Assembly: GCA_021793235.1 (NCBI GenBank)
Contig: JAJYTD010000023.1
Span: 1 to 58,147 of the forward strand
Length of the DNA: 58,147 nt
From: Actinomycetes bacterium
GTDB lineage: Bacteria; Actinomycetota; Actinomycetes; Streptosporangiales; Streptosporangiaceae
Direction: 5' to 3'
Position numbers and translations under genes: made by a program. The stretch's first letter is position 1. Each line of letters starts with the position of its first letter. Below are positions 1 through 8,192 of this stretch, piece by piece. The notes below the pieces were generated by a model. The model did not search any database. It was not told the origin of the DNA and worked only from the letters and a program-made list of their open reading frames with translations.

Positions 1-101
1 GCCGGCGGCCGCTCCGGCAGCAGCGGCTCCACGATCTCCCACAGCCCATCGGGCAACACATCACTCACAGCACGTGATGATGGCAGCTCCCAGTCACCCA
101 C
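1..101 (-). CDS. IS5-family transposase, N-terminal part, cut by the window edge
   Basis: Reading the minus strand from about 101 or 68 leftwards gives ...AVSDVLPDGLWEIVEPLL, followed by PERPP. The D-LW--IEPLLP pattern is typical of the N-terminus of actinobacterial IS5-family (DDE) transposases. The frame is open from GTG 101 through GTG 68 to base 1, and either GTG could be the start. The catalytic core lies outside the window. A matching C-terminal piece in the same orientation sits at the other end (58035-58147). The family call is solid; the subgroup is not determined. Confidence 0.75.
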   Translation of the reverse strand, partial: MGDWELPSSRAVSDVLPDGLWEIVEPLLPERPP

Positions 102-107
102 GCAGGC

Positions 108-125
108 TATTGAGACAAGTTCTTA
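108..125. repeat. Inverted-repeat end of the IS plus TTA flank
   Basis: Read from outside inwards on the minus strand, 122-108 is GAACTTGTCTCAATA. The other window end carries GAGTGTGTCTCAATA at 58026-58040. Twelve of 15 positions agree. Each is flanked on its outer side by TTA (123-125 here, 58023-58025 there), as expected for an IS that targets TTA. The exact element boundaries are inferred from this comparison. Confidence 0.65.
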
Positions 126-265
126 GCCCTCAACCTGAATAGGCAGGTCGATGACTCGATGAGCAAGACTATCCCGTGCTGTGTCCACTGCCCCAGGGGC
201 GGGCGTCGGCAGCGCCGCCCCTCGCGGGTGCGACCCTATGTACTGCGCGCCCTGGCGGTGGCCCG

Positions 266-721
266 ATGAGCGTGTGCTGTGCGACCTTCCCCGGTGTCAC
301 CGGCAGCGTGGCCGCCGCGCGGCGCTTCGCAGCCGGTGCGCTGCGCATCGCCCCCGGTATCGCGGTCCCCGACGAAGTGGTCGACAGAGCCGAGCTGATC
401 ACGTCGGAACTGTGCACCAACGCCGTCGTGCACACCCGCTCCGGCGACCCCGGCCGCACCTTCCACCTCCGCGTCCAGGTCGGCGAGCAGGGGGTACGGA
501 CCGAGATCCGCACCCGCCCGCCCCGCGTCCGGTCCTCGGTGCCCCGCGTGGCAGCACCTCGCCCCTGGGCCGAGTCCGGGCGCGGCCTGCTCCTGGTCGA
601 CCAGTTGGCCACCCGGTGGGGCACCCTCGCACCCCTGGAGGACGGGGTGTTCTTCACCCTGTGCTGGCTGCCCGGGCAGCAGTGCGCCCCCGACCGCGCC
701 GAACCGCTGGGTGCGGTGTGA
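266..721 (+). CDS. ATP-binding protein of the anti-sigma factor (RsbW-like) HATPase fold
   Basis: A protein of about 151 aa starting MSVCCATFPGVTGSVAAARR. It has the layout of actinobacterial HATPase_c_2 proteins: an N-box in ELITSELCTNAVVHTRSG (Glu and Asn of the Mg-ATP site) and a C-terminal G2-type lid ESGRGLLLVDQLATRWG. Relatives are anti-sigma or anti-anti-sigma regulatory kinases of stress and development switches. Oddly, the G1 position between these boxes reads VRTEIRTRPPRVR, where relatives have an Asp (about ...VRDxxPR). ATP binding may therefore be weak. ATG 266 is preferred over upstream in-frame codons because conserved sequence begins just after it. No sigma factor or antagonist gene is visible nearby; the left flank is an IS. 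Confidence 0.75.
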   Translation: MSVCCATFPGVTGSVAAARRFAAGALRIAPGIAVPDEVVDRAELITSELCTNAVVHTRSGDPGRTFHLRVQVGEQGVRTEIRTRPPRVRSSVPRVAAPRPWAESGRGLLLVDQLATRWGTLAPLEDGVFFTLCWLPGQQCAPDRAEPLGAV

Positions 722-968
722 CGTGTACGCCCTGACCCCCGCCGAAGCCCTGGTTCGCGCCCGCGCCGAGTTCCCGCACTACGAGATCTGCCGGTTCCAC
801 GACGCCGCAGGCGTCCCCGAAACCGTCGCCGTGCTCAAACCGCCCCACCAGAACACCATGCTGCCCCTGCTGGTGTGCGCCGCAACCGTGGCCGAACTCG
901 CCGCAACCCTGCGTGCCCACCACCGGCACCTCCCTCTGCCCCGGCGCCGGCCCCCCGCGGAAAGGTGA
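711..968 (+). CDS. Small hypothetical protein translationally coupled to the ATPase gene
   Basis: An 85-aa product starting at GTG 711 (81 aa if GTG 723 is used). It overlaps the stop of the preceding gene by 11 bases, which suggests translational coupling. The sequence has no motif I recognise: no Cys pairs, no signal peptide, and a mixed alpha/beta appearance (ALTPAEALVRARAEFPHYEI). The Arg/Pro-rich tail (PLPRRRPPAER) looks low-complexity. A strong hairpin follows 20 bases after the stop. Function unknown; it probably belongs with the upstream ATPase-fold protein. Codon use looks normal for the window. Confidence 0.55.
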   Translation: MRCDVYALTPAEALVRARAEFPHYEICRFHDAAGVPETVAVLKPPHQNTMLPLLVCAATVAELAATLRAHHRHLPLPRRRPPAER

Positions 969-987
969 TCGGCCGCGCCGAAACGGG

Positions 988-1021
988 CGCGGCGCCGACG
1001 GGAGGTCCCGTCGGCGCCGCG
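988..1021. terminator. Perfect 15-bp hairpin between convergent genes
   Basis: CGCGGCGCCGACGGG at 988-1002 pairs fully with 1007-1021 around the loop AGGT. It lies between the ends of the + unit (stop 968) and trpS (stop 1055 on the minus strand), so it can serve both directions. There is no U-tract, which is usual for high-GC actinobacteria. Confidence 0.7.
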
Positions 1022-1054
1022 GCCCGCCCGGCCCGGGTGCTTGGCGCAGGCGGC

Positions 1055-2065
1055 TCAGTCCATGCCCACGGCCGCGCGGACCTTGGCCAATGTGGCCCTG
1101 CTGCGTTCGCGTGCACGGGCGGCACCGGCTTCGAGGATGTCGTCGAGTTCGCTGCCGGGCGCCACGAGTTCGTCGTAGCGCTCCCGCATCGGGCCGAAGG
1201 TCGCGTTGAGCACCTCGAAGAGGTCGTTCTTCAGCTCGCCCCAGCCCATACCGCCGGCTTCCAGGCGCTTGCGGGTCTCGGCGGTCCGCTCCTTGTCGGC
1301 GAACTGGCTGAGCAGTTGGAACGGGACCGAGGTGTCGGGGTCTTTGGGGTCCTCCACCGGTGTGGAGTCCGTGGGGATGCGGCGCACCAGCTTCTTCAGC
1401 TTGTTCTCCGGCAGGAAGATGGGGATGTGGTTGTCGTAGGACTTGCTCATCTTCCGGCCGTCGATCCCCGGCAGGATGCTCGCCTCCCCCTCGGGGAAGG
1501 ACCCTTGCGGGATCGGGAAGCTGTAGGAGTCGCCGTAGAGGTGGTTGAACGACTTCGCGATGTCGGCGGCGTACTCGATGTGCTGGGCCTGGTCCCGGCC
1601 GACCGGAACGACGTGAGCCTCCATGACGAGGATGTCGGCGGCCATGAGGATGGGGTAGTTGAACAGGCCCATGTTGACCCCGGCGTCGAGGTCGGCGTTG
1701 CCCGCCGCTTCGTTGCGGTCCCGCGCCGCCTTGTAGGCGTGGGCGCGGTTCATCAGCCCCTTGGCGGTGACCGTGGTCAGCACGGTCGTCAGTTCGAACA
1801 CTTCGGGGATGCTCGACTGCCGGTAGATGGTGGTGCGCTCGGGATCGAGCCCGCAGGCCAGCCAGGTGGCGGCGACCGACCGGATGTCGTGGCGCAGCTT
1901 GTCGGGGTCCTTGACCGAGTTGAGCGAGTGGTAGTCGGCGAGGAAGTACAGGGTGTCGTTGTCCCCGGCGGCCTCCAGCGCCGGTTTGATCGCACCGATG
2001 TAGTTGCCGATGTGGGGCATCCCCGACGTCTGGATACCGGTCAGGTAGGTCTTGGTCGCTGCCAT
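1055..2065 (-). CDS. trpS: Tryptophan--tRNA ligase
   Basis: A 336-aa class I aminoacyl-tRNA synthetase that charges tRNA-Trp in the cytoplasm. Both ATP-site signatures are visible: the HIGH-type motif in GMPHIGNYIGA near residue 17 and GRKMSKSYDNH (KMSKS) in the middle of the chain. The length fits bacterial TrpRS. ATG 2065 (MAATKTYLTGIQTSG) is the natural start; the frame stays open further upstream only because of GC-rich sequence. The gene sits 47 bases downstream of the Ser/Thr kinase gene on the same strand and could be co-transcribed with it. Nothing suggests resistance-type or duplicate function, but a second trpS elsewhere cannot be excluded. Confidence 0.95.
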   Translation of the reverse strand: MAATKTYLTGIQTSGMPHIGNYIGAIKPALEAAGDNDTLYFLADYHSLNSVKDPDKLRHDIRSVAATWLACGLDPERTTIYRQSSIPEVFELTTVLTTVTAKGLMNRAHAYKAARDRNEAAGNADLDAGVNMGLFNYPILMAADILVMEAHVVPVGRDQAQHIEYAADIAKSFNHLYGDSYSFPIPQGSFPEGEASILPGIDGRKMSKSYDNHIPIFLPENKLKKLVRRIPTDSTPVEDPKDPDTSVPFQLLSQFADKERTAETRKRLEAGGMGWGELKNDLFEVLNATFGPMRERYDELVAPGSELDDILEAGAARARERSRATLAKVRAAVGMD

Positions 2066-2112
2066 GGGGCCGAGTTTATCGGGGTGCCCGCCCGCCGCTG
2101 TTCTGCTCCTTC

Positions 2113-4566
2113 TCAATCCTCGAACGAGGCGTCCTCCAGGATGTCGGCCAGGCCCCGGGTCTGGTAGTTGTCGACGATGAGGATCTGGGATTCCGGAAGC
2201 AGCCAGTAGCGCTGCTCGTAGTAGACGGTCGGCCCGTCGACACTGACGTTGTCCTCGCCGGAGTCCGTGCACGACACCGACCACACCCGGTAGAAGGCTT
2301 TCCGGTCGCCCATGTCGGCCAGTGACTCCCGCCGCGGCGCGAGCACGTCGGCGGGCTCGGGGGCGGTGGTGTCGTAGGACGGGTCGCATCCGTAGGGCTG
2401 GTTGCTCGGGTAGACCGGGGTGTTCTCATCCACGGGGCCGCTGCCGTAGCCAACGGCGATACCGGTCGGGCCCAGAATTTTGAGGTGGGGGCACTCGTAG
2501 TGGCCGCCCCACCAGTCGGGTTCCGCGCAGGAGCCGTCGGGGTCGGTGCGGATGAACAGCCATTCACCGACGTCACCCCTGCCATCCGCGCTACCCCATA
2601 CGGGGAATTCCTCTTCCCGCGCCTCCACCTCCCATTCCCCGGGTAGTTCCAGGGTCATGTTGCGGTAGCCGACCTCCTGGGTCTCCTGTTCGCCGGCCTT
2701 GCCCCATTCGGCCGCGGCGAGGATGTCGTCCATCTCCTCGACGCCCGAATCGTCGACGACGAAGATCTGCTCGTCGGGCAGGAACCAGGTGCGCTGGTCG
2801 TAGTACCACCAGTTGTTGACCCCGTTCTCGTCGACACCGGCGTCCTCGCCGAAGCAGGCCACCAGCACCTCCCGGTAGAGGGCCTCCCGGTCCCCGACCG
2901 GCCGGGGCTCAGCGAGCTCCGCGCGCCCGCTGGGGTCGCGGGCGTCGGGGTCCTCGTGTATCTCGCGGTCCTGCGGGCACGGCGGGGGGTTTCCGGAGGG
3001 GGCGTAGATGCCCGATGCCTCGTCCTCGGTGATGGGGCCCCAGCCGGGGCCGCCGTATTCGATTCCGCCGGGACCGAAGATCTTCACGTGGCGGCAGTCG
3101 GTCAGGACGGTCTCCCACAACCCCGGGTCCAGGCTCACGTTCTCGCATCCCGGCTGCCCGCCCGGGTACAGCAGCAGCCACTCGTCAGTGACCGCGTCCT
3201 CCGGGACAGAGGCATAGAAGTCGTCTTCGAGCGTCTGTGCTTTCCAGTCGTCGGGGATGCGCAGGGTCAACCCGCGGAACTCGATCTCCTGCCCGTCCGG
3301 CCGCTGTTCCTGCTGTTGCGATTCCGCGGTCTCCTCGGCACCGAACGGCAGGATGGGCTCGCCGGCCAGCGCCCGGCCCCCGACCCAGCCCCCCGTTGTG
3401 ACGGCCGTGGCGGTAGCGCCCGCGACGATGAGGGCGGTGGCCTTGCTCATCCCGGCGATGGTGCCGCCCGCCCCCACCGCCGCACCGGCGGCACTCGCGG
3501 CCCCTCCGCTCGCGGCGGCCGCCCCTCCGGCTGCCATGCCCCCGGCGGCGGCCGCTCCCCCGGCCGCGGCACCGCCGCCCGCCACCGCAGAGGACGCCGA
3601 CAGCACCGAGGCCGCGGCGATCCACGGGCCCGCGCCGCGGCCGGCATCGCCGAATCCGCGCCAGGTGCCCTGCAGCAGGGTGCGCAGCCGGTCGCGCAGC
3701 CCCACACGGTCGGCGTCGGCGACGTCGACACCGCTGGACTCCAGGACGGTGCGGAACGCGTCCTCGGCTGTCGGTCGCGTGTCGGGGTCGCGGTCGAGTG
3801 CGGCCCGCACCAGGGGCAGCAGGGCATCGGGCACCCCGTCGGTGTCCGGCTCGGCTTCACGGATGCGCTCGATCAGCGCCGCGGCGTCGCCGCGTCCGAA
3901 GGGGCCGCGGCCGGTCGCGGCGTAGACGACCAGGCCGCCCCAGGCGAACATGTCGGTCCCGCTGGTGGCGGGGCGTCCTGCCAGCCGCTCGGGCGCGATC
4001 CAGCCGGGGGTGCCGTAGATGCCCTCCTCGTCGCCTGCGTCATCGGCCGACCGCGCGATGCCGAAGTCGAGGACCCGCGGGCCGGCCGGGGACAGGATGA
4101 TGTTGGCGGGCTTGATGTCGCGGTGGACGATCCCGGCGGCGTGTACCGCCGCGAGCGCTTCGGCGGTACCCGCGGCGAACGCGGTCAGTTCGTCGCCGCT
4201 GAGCACGCCGTGCTCGGCGATGTGGTCTTTGAGGGTGGCGCCCTGCACGAACTCGGTCGCCAGCCACGGCTGCGGGGCCGCGGGGTCGGCGCCGAAGAAC
4301 GCCGGTGCGCATTCGGCGTCGACCCTGTGCAGCAGCTCCGCCTCGCGGGCGAATTGCTCCCGGTAGCCGGGGTCGGCGGCGAAGCGGGGGTGGATCACTT
4401 TGACGGCGATCCGCCCGCCGGAGTCGTCCAGTGCCCCGTAGACCGCTCCCATGCCGCCTTCGCCGATGCGTCCCACGACGCGGAAGGGGCCGATCGTGGT
4501 GGGGTCTGTTTCGGTCAGCGGCAGGAATCCGACGGGCAGCGGAGAGGGGGCGTCCTGAGGGGGCAT
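2113..4566 (-). CDS. Membrane Ser/Thr protein kinase with duplicated extracellular domain
   Basis: An 817-aa eukaryotic-type kinase. Residues 28-275 hold the catalytic domain: G-loop GEGGMG (35-40), Lys56 (AVK), HRDIKPAN (148-155), DFG (167-169) and APE (191-193), so it should be active. Residues about 315-370 are an Ala/Gly repeat stretch, followed by a likely membrane span (about 374-398). The outer part, from about 425, contains two copies of one module. Each opens with a G/Y-RxxTLxxPxxW strand, then has a Cys-containing YPGG/DPDGSC segment, HxKIxGPxGI, and a closing YYxQRxWxLPxxQIxxVDx helix. There are no PASTA repeats. ATG 4566 was chosen because MPPQDAP... leads directly into the kinase domain. 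The outer module is unknown to me and is presumably the ligand sensor. Confidence 0.9.
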   Translation of the reverse strand: MPPQDAPSPLPVGFLPLTETDPTTIGPFRVVGRIGEGGMGAVYGALDDSGGRIAVKVIHPRFAADPGYREQFAREAELLHRVDAECAPAFFGADPAAPQPWLATEFVQGATLKDHIAEHGVLSGDELTAFAAGTAEALAAVHAAGIVHRDIKPANIILSPAGPRVLDFGIARSADDAGDEEGIYGTPGWIAPERLAGRPATSGTDMFAWGGLVVYAATGRGPFGRGDAAALIERIREAEPDTDGVPDALLPLVRAALDRDPDTRPTAEDAFRTVLESSGVDVADADRVGLRDRLRTLLQGTWRGFGDAGRGAGPWIAAASVLSASSAVAGGGAAAGGAAAAGGMAAGGAAAASGGAASAAGAAVGAGGTIAGMSKATALIVAGATATAVTTGGWVGGRALAGEPILPFGAEETAESQQQEQRPDGQEIEFRGLTLRIPDDWKAQTLEDDFYASVPEDAVTDEWLLLYPGGQPGCENVSLDPGLWETVLTDCRHVKIFGPGGIEYGGPGWGPITEDEASGIYAPSGNPPPCPQDREIHEDPDARDPSGRAELAEPRPVGDREALYREVLVACFGEDAGVDENGVNNWWYYDQRTWFLPDEQIFVVDDSGVEEMDDILAAAEWGKAGEQETQEVGYRNMTLELPGEWEVEAREEEFPVWGSADGRGDVGEWLFIRTDPDGSCAEPDWWGGHYECPHLKILGPTGIAVGYGSGPVDENTPVYPSNQPYGCDPSYDTTAPEPADVLAPRRESLADMGDRKAFYRVWSVSCTDSGEDNVSVDGPTVYYEQRYWLLPESQILIVDNYQTRGLADILEDASFED

Positions 4567-4749
4567 GGTGTTGGGCGCTTCGCAGTCGAGGGATGGGGGG
4601 TGTATCGGCGGAGAAACTATGCCATACATCCGGGGGGTTCCCGCTCTGCTCCGTCCATGAACACCGGGGCTCGCCTACGCTGGGCTGTCGTCTCCCCGTC
4701 GGTCTCTTTGCCGGGCCGGCCCCGCAGAACGTCGGAACGGAGTCTGCTC

Positions 4750-4968
4750 ATGGACTACGCGAGCCGCACCTTCCTGCTCCAGGTGTATGACAAGGCGTGC
4801 ACTACGGCATGCCGCCACTGCCCGTGCCCGCTGCCGCCCGGGACCGTCAGGTGCCGCCTGTGCGGCCGCCTGCAGGAAGAGACCGCAGAACCCGACCGCG
4901 GCTCCGCTGTGTCTCCCAGCGCCAATGAGGGCGTCAAAGAGGACATCGGCGGCCGTGTGCGTACCTGA
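4750..4968 (+). CDS. Small Cys-rich (zinc-ribbon-like) protein
   Basis: A 72-aa product beginning MDYASRTFLLQVYD. Five cysteines and a His cluster in CTTACRHCPCPL and are followed by a CRLCG knuckle, a spacing compatible with a small zinc-binding domain. A GGAG lies 7-10 bases before ATG 4750. It is the only plausible gene between the divergent kinase (start 4566) and the convergent metalloprotease (stop 5062). I do not recognise the family, and the tail (PDRGSAVSPSANEGVKED) looks disordered. It could be a spurious ORF, since GC-rich DNA yields long open frames, but the Cys pattern argues for a real gene. Confidence 0.45.
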   Translation: MDYASRTFLLQVYDKACTTACRHCPCPLPPGTVRCRLCGRLQEETAEPDRGSAVSPSANEGVKEDIGGRVRT

Positions 4969-5061
4969 TCCGCGTCCGGTCGAAAGCGCCCCGCCGCGGC
5001 GTGTCCTGCTGTCGGGCCGTGTGGCGGGCCCGCCGCTCACACCGGGGCGGCGCCGAGCCCC

Positions 5062-6021
5062 TCATTCGCGGAAGGCGGTCCAGTGCTGGGCCATGCGCTG
5101 CCCCTGCCCCTCGGTGAAGTGGTTCAGGCAGGGGTCGTCGCTGTAGTTCATGAAATTGTGGACGGGGTCCTCGCCCGCCCGGTGGGGGCAGGTGTCGCGC
5201 CCTTTGGGGCAGCCCGTCGGCCGTTCGCGCTCATAGGCGGTATCGGCCACATAATCGCCCGGGCTGCTGCACCCGTTCTGGAACGTGTGGAACAGGCCGA
5301 GCCAGTGGCCGGTCTCGTGGACCGCGGTGTAGCCGTTCTCGAAGTTGGTCCGGCCGCCTCCCGGGAGGCTGCGGTAGTCGACGACGACTCCGTCGGCCTT
5401 TGGTGCTGTCCGGTACTGCTGCGGAAAGGTGGCCGTTCCGAGGACGGCCCCGCCGAGGTCGGCCATGTAGAGGTTGAGCGTCTCGGCGCCGCCTTGGCGC
5501 AGCCGGCTCTTGATGTCCCTCTCATGGCGGGAGAAGCGGTCGAACCAGGAGGAGTTCTCACTCCGGACGACTTCTGCCAGGGTGAACCGGAAACCGGTGT
5601 CCGCTCCTCCGTAGCCGCCTTTGAACGCCTTGTTCATGACCGAGACCTGCCGGTCGATGATCGCGTCGTCCAGGTCTCCCTGCCCGTCCTCGTGGGAGAT
5701 CACATGGACCACGATGGGCACGGTCCACGGGCCGGAGTCGTCGGGGGCCTGGGAGTCGCGTGAGGCGGCCCGCAGCTGCCGGTCGTAGTCGGCCGCCTGC
5801 TCGGCGGTGATCTCGTGCGGCCGGTCCCGCTCGGTTTCGGTGCGGGCCGCGCTGCTCTGCTCTGGCGGGCAGAACGGATCGTGGCCGCCTGCTATGCCCG
5901 GCTCCGCGACCGATGGTGCCACCGCGGTCGCCACAAGTCCGGCCAGGGCGACCGCGCTGAACAGCACACCGCCCCGTGTGCCCGCTTTTCCCGGCCGAGC
6001 CGCTTTTCCGCCGCAATCCAT
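5062..6021 (-). CDS. Secreted zinc metalloprotease, M43 (pappalysin/cytophagalysin)-like
   Basis: A 319-aa protein with a positively charged N-terminus and a hydrophobic signal segment (about residues 17-39, ending near SVAEPG), so probably exported. The zinc site HETGHWLGLFH (235-245) is an HExxHxxGxxH metzincin motif. It is followed about 50 residues later by NFMNYSDD, the Met-turn, in the arrangement typical of the M43 family. Conserved cysteines flank this region (NGCSS, TGCPK, DTCPH, DPCLN) and probably form disulphides. ATG 6021 is used; GTG 6027 is a possible alternative and neither has a strong ribosome site. The gene is monocistronic, convergent with the small Cys-rich gene. Substrate unknown. 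Confidence 0.88.
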   Translation of the reverse strand: MDCGGKAARPGKAGTRGGVLFSAVALAGLVATAVAPSVAEPGIAGGHDPFCPPEQSSAARTETERDRPHEITAEQAADYDRQLRAASRDSQAPDDSGPWTVPIVVHVISHEDGQGDLDDAIIDRQVSVMNKAFKGGYGGADTGFRFTLAEVVRSENSSWFDRFSRHERDIKSRLRQGGAETLNLYMADLGGAVLGTATFPQQYRTAPKADGVVVDYRSLPGGGRTNFENGYTAVHETGHWLGLFHTFQNGCSSPGDYVADTAYERERPTGCPKGRDTCPHRAGEDPVHNFMNYSDDPCLNHFTEGQGQRMAQHWTAFRE

Positions 6022-6133
6022 AGACACGGACGGTAGTTGAATGGAAACGGCGCATCATCGCGGACATAGACCTGTTGTGAAGTGTTTGCCCGGGATTGCC
6101 TCCCCGCGGACCACCGTCCGTATCCCGGCGCCC

Positions 6134-7849
6134 CTACCGGCCTCCAACGGCCCAACTGCGGATTTTGGCGATACGGTCGCGGATCTGCTCAGGCGATGCC
6201 TGGGCGATGGGCGGGCCTCCGCAGACGCGGCGCAGCTCGGTGTGGATGACCCCGTGCGGCTGCCCTGTCCGGTGGTGCCAGGCACCGACGAGGCCGTTGA
6301 GTTCCTTGCGCAGCTCGGCGATCACCTCATGGGCGGGGGCCTGCGGGGCCTCTGCCGGCGCCTTGCGTTCGCCGGCCTTCTGGTCGGCCTTGCGCTTACG
6401 CAGCAGCTTCGACACCTGCTCGGGTTCCAGCAGGCCGGGCAGACCGAGGAAATCCTCCTCCTCAGGGGAGCCGGGCGCGCCGCCGCCGAACTCGGAGCCG
6501 TCGTAGAGGGCGCGGTCGAACTCCGCCGACGCCTCCATCGTCTCGAAGGGCAGCTCCTCGCCGGCGTCGGGGGTGTCGCGCTTCTTGCGCGCCTCGTCGA
6601 TGAGGTCCTGCTCGGGGTCGAAGTCGCCGTCCTTGATCGGGCGGTCCAGCACGTGGTCGCGCTCGCGCTCCATCTCCCCCGCGTACTCCAGCAGTGTGGG
6701 TACCGACGGCAGGAACACCGAGGCGACCTCGCCGCGCCGCCGCACCCGCACGAAGCGCCCCACCGCCTGGGCGAAGAACAGCGCCGTACTGGTGGAGGTG
6801 GCATAGACCCCCACCATCAGGCGGGGCACGTCCACGCCCTCCGAGACCATCCGCACCGCGACCATCCAGCGGTCGTCGGAGTCGGTGAACTGCTTGATCT
6901 TCCTGCTCGCTGCCGGGTCGTCGGAGAGGACGACGGTGGCCCCGCGGCCGGTGATGGAGCGCAGGATCCGCGCGTAGGCGCGGGCGTTCTCGTGGTCGGT
7001 GGCGATGACCAGGCCGCCGGCGTCCGGGTTGGTGTTGCGGACCTCGGTGAGCCTGCGGTCCGCCGCCGCCAGCACCTTCTTGATCCAGTCGCCCTTGGGG
7101 TCGAGCGCGGCCCGCCACGCCTGGGAGAGCGCATCCTGGGTGAGCGGTTCGCCCAGGCGGGCGGCCAGTTCGTCACCCGCCCTGGTGCGCCAGCGCATCT
7201 CCCCCGAATAGGCCATGAAGATGACCGGCCGGACGACGCCGTCGGCCAGCGCCGGCGCATAGCCGTAGCTGTAGTCCCAGGAGCAGCGGCGCACACCGGT
7301 GTGGTCCTGGACATAGTCGACGAACGGGATCGGGTTGACGTCGGAGCGGAACGGGGTGCCCGTCAGTGACAGCCGCCGCGCCGCGGGATCGAACGCTTCG
7401 CGGACCGCCTCGCCCCAGGACAGGGCGTCGCCCGCGTGGTGTATCTCGTCGAAGATGACGAGGGTACGGCGGGCCTCGGTGCGGTTGCGGTGCAGCATCG
7501 GGTGTGCGGCGACCTGCGCGTAGGTGACGGCCGCACCGATGTACTGCTTGCCCAGCGCCCCCTGGGCGTTTTTGAAATCGGGGTCGATGGCGATCCCGAA
7601 GCGGGCCGCGGCCTCGGCCCACTGCTTTTTGAGATGCTCGGTCGGGCAGACCACGGTGATCGCCCGCACCGTGTGCCGGGCGAGCAGTTCACTCGCGAGC
7701 GTCAACGCGAAGGTGGTCTTTCCCGCTCCCGGTGTCGCCACCGCGAGAAAGTCGCGCGGGTCTCTCCTGAAGTACTCATCGAAGGCCTCACGCTGCCATT
7801 GCCGCAGGCCGCTGAGGCGTTCCTCCATGGTGGTCGCAACAAGCGTCAT
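6134..7849 (-). CDS. DEAD/DEAH (DEIH)-box superfamily II helicase
   Basis: A 571-aa SF2 ATPase. Motif I is TPGAGKTT (39-46), motif II is FDEIHHAG (133-140), motif III is LTGTPFR near 165. The C-terminal RecA lobe has SEGVDVPRLMVG and AQAVGRFVRVRR (motifs V and VI). The C-terminal 150 residues are charged and lack a recognisable nuclease or accessory domain. This resembles a widespread single-copy actinobacterial helicase of unknown substrate rather than a restriction or defence subunit, and no methylase or nuclease partner is adjacent. ATG 7849 starts MTLVATTMEERL. About 170 bases separate it from the upstream small membrane gene. Confidence 0.88.
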   Translation of the reverse strand: MTLVATTMEERLSGLRQWQREAFDEYFRRDPRDFLAVATPGAGKTTFALTLASELLARHTVRAITVVCPTEHLKKQWAEAAARFGIAIDPDFKNAQGALGKQYIGAAVTYAQVAAHPMLHRNRTEARRTLVIFDEIHHAGDALSWGEAVREAFDPAARRLSLTGTPFRSDVNPIPFVDYVQDHTGVRRCSWDYSYGYAPALADGVVRPVIFMAYSGEMRWRTRAGDELAARLGEPLTQDALSQAWRAALDPKGDWIKKVLAAADRRLTEVRNTNPDAGGLVIATDHENARAYARILRSITGRGATVVLSDDPAASRKIKQFTDSDDRWMVAVRMVSEGVDVPRLMVGVYATSTSTALFFAQAVGRFVRVRRRGEVASVFLPSVPTLLEYAGEMERERDHVLDRPIKDGDFDPEQDLIDEARKKRDTPDAGEELPFETMEASAEFDRALYDGSEFGGGAPGSPEEEDFLGLPGLLEPEQVSKLLRKRKADQKAGERKAPAEAPQAPAHEVIAELRKELNGLVGAWHHRTGQPHGVIHTELRRVCGGPPIAQASPEQIRDRIAKIRSWAVGGR

Positions 7850-8017
7850 ATGCCAATCCCCTGATACATCCCGGATGAGGGTATCCGGACCGGAGGGCCT
7901 CGGAGGCGAGGACGGGCGGTGCGTTCGTCACGTTCCGGTGCAGCGAGCGCCTCCCTGAGCATCGGCCGCGCCTGGGTCCTGGGCGGCGCGCGCCCCAAAT
8001 GATTCGGCGAACACGCC

Positions 8018-8185
8018 CTAACCGCCTTCGACCTCTACCGCGCCGTCGTTGAACGGCATGTAGGGGTCGGCCCAGGGGAAGACGACATACCACAGCAGCG
8101 CCGCCGCGCCCGCGATGAGCGCAAGCGCCAGCAGGAACTTCACGAACCACGGGCCGGGCAGGATATTCCAGATCAGGCCGTACAT
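8018..8185 (-). CDS. Small single-span membrane protein next to the sortase
   Basis: A 55-aa product, MYGLIWNILPGPWFVKFLL..., with one strong membrane helix (about residues 13-35) and an acidic tail (DGAVEVEGG). It starts 8 bases after the sortase stop, so the two are almost certainly co-transcribed and may interact. Small proteins of this shape commonly accompany class E sortases in actinobacteria. No catalytic motif is present. The function is unassigned; a membrane-anchoring or assembly role is only a guess. Confidence 0.75.
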   Translation of the reverse strand: MYGLIWNILPGPWFVKFLLALALIAGAAALLWYVVFPWADPYMPFNDGAVEVEGG

Positions 8186-8192
8186 CAGTGGA

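Noticed and set aside
875-2167. Long + strand open frame of 430 codons opposite trpS
   Set aside because: Shadow of trpS caused by GC-rich codon positions; no start context and no recognisable protein features.
2956-4968. 670-codon + strand frame opposite the kinase
   Set aside because: Antisense shadow; only its last 72 codons (4750-4968) have a plausible start and composition.
6134-7849. Helicase as part of a defence island
   Set aside because: No methylase, nuclease, reverse transcriptase or other defence partner adjacent; neighbours are housekeeping genes.
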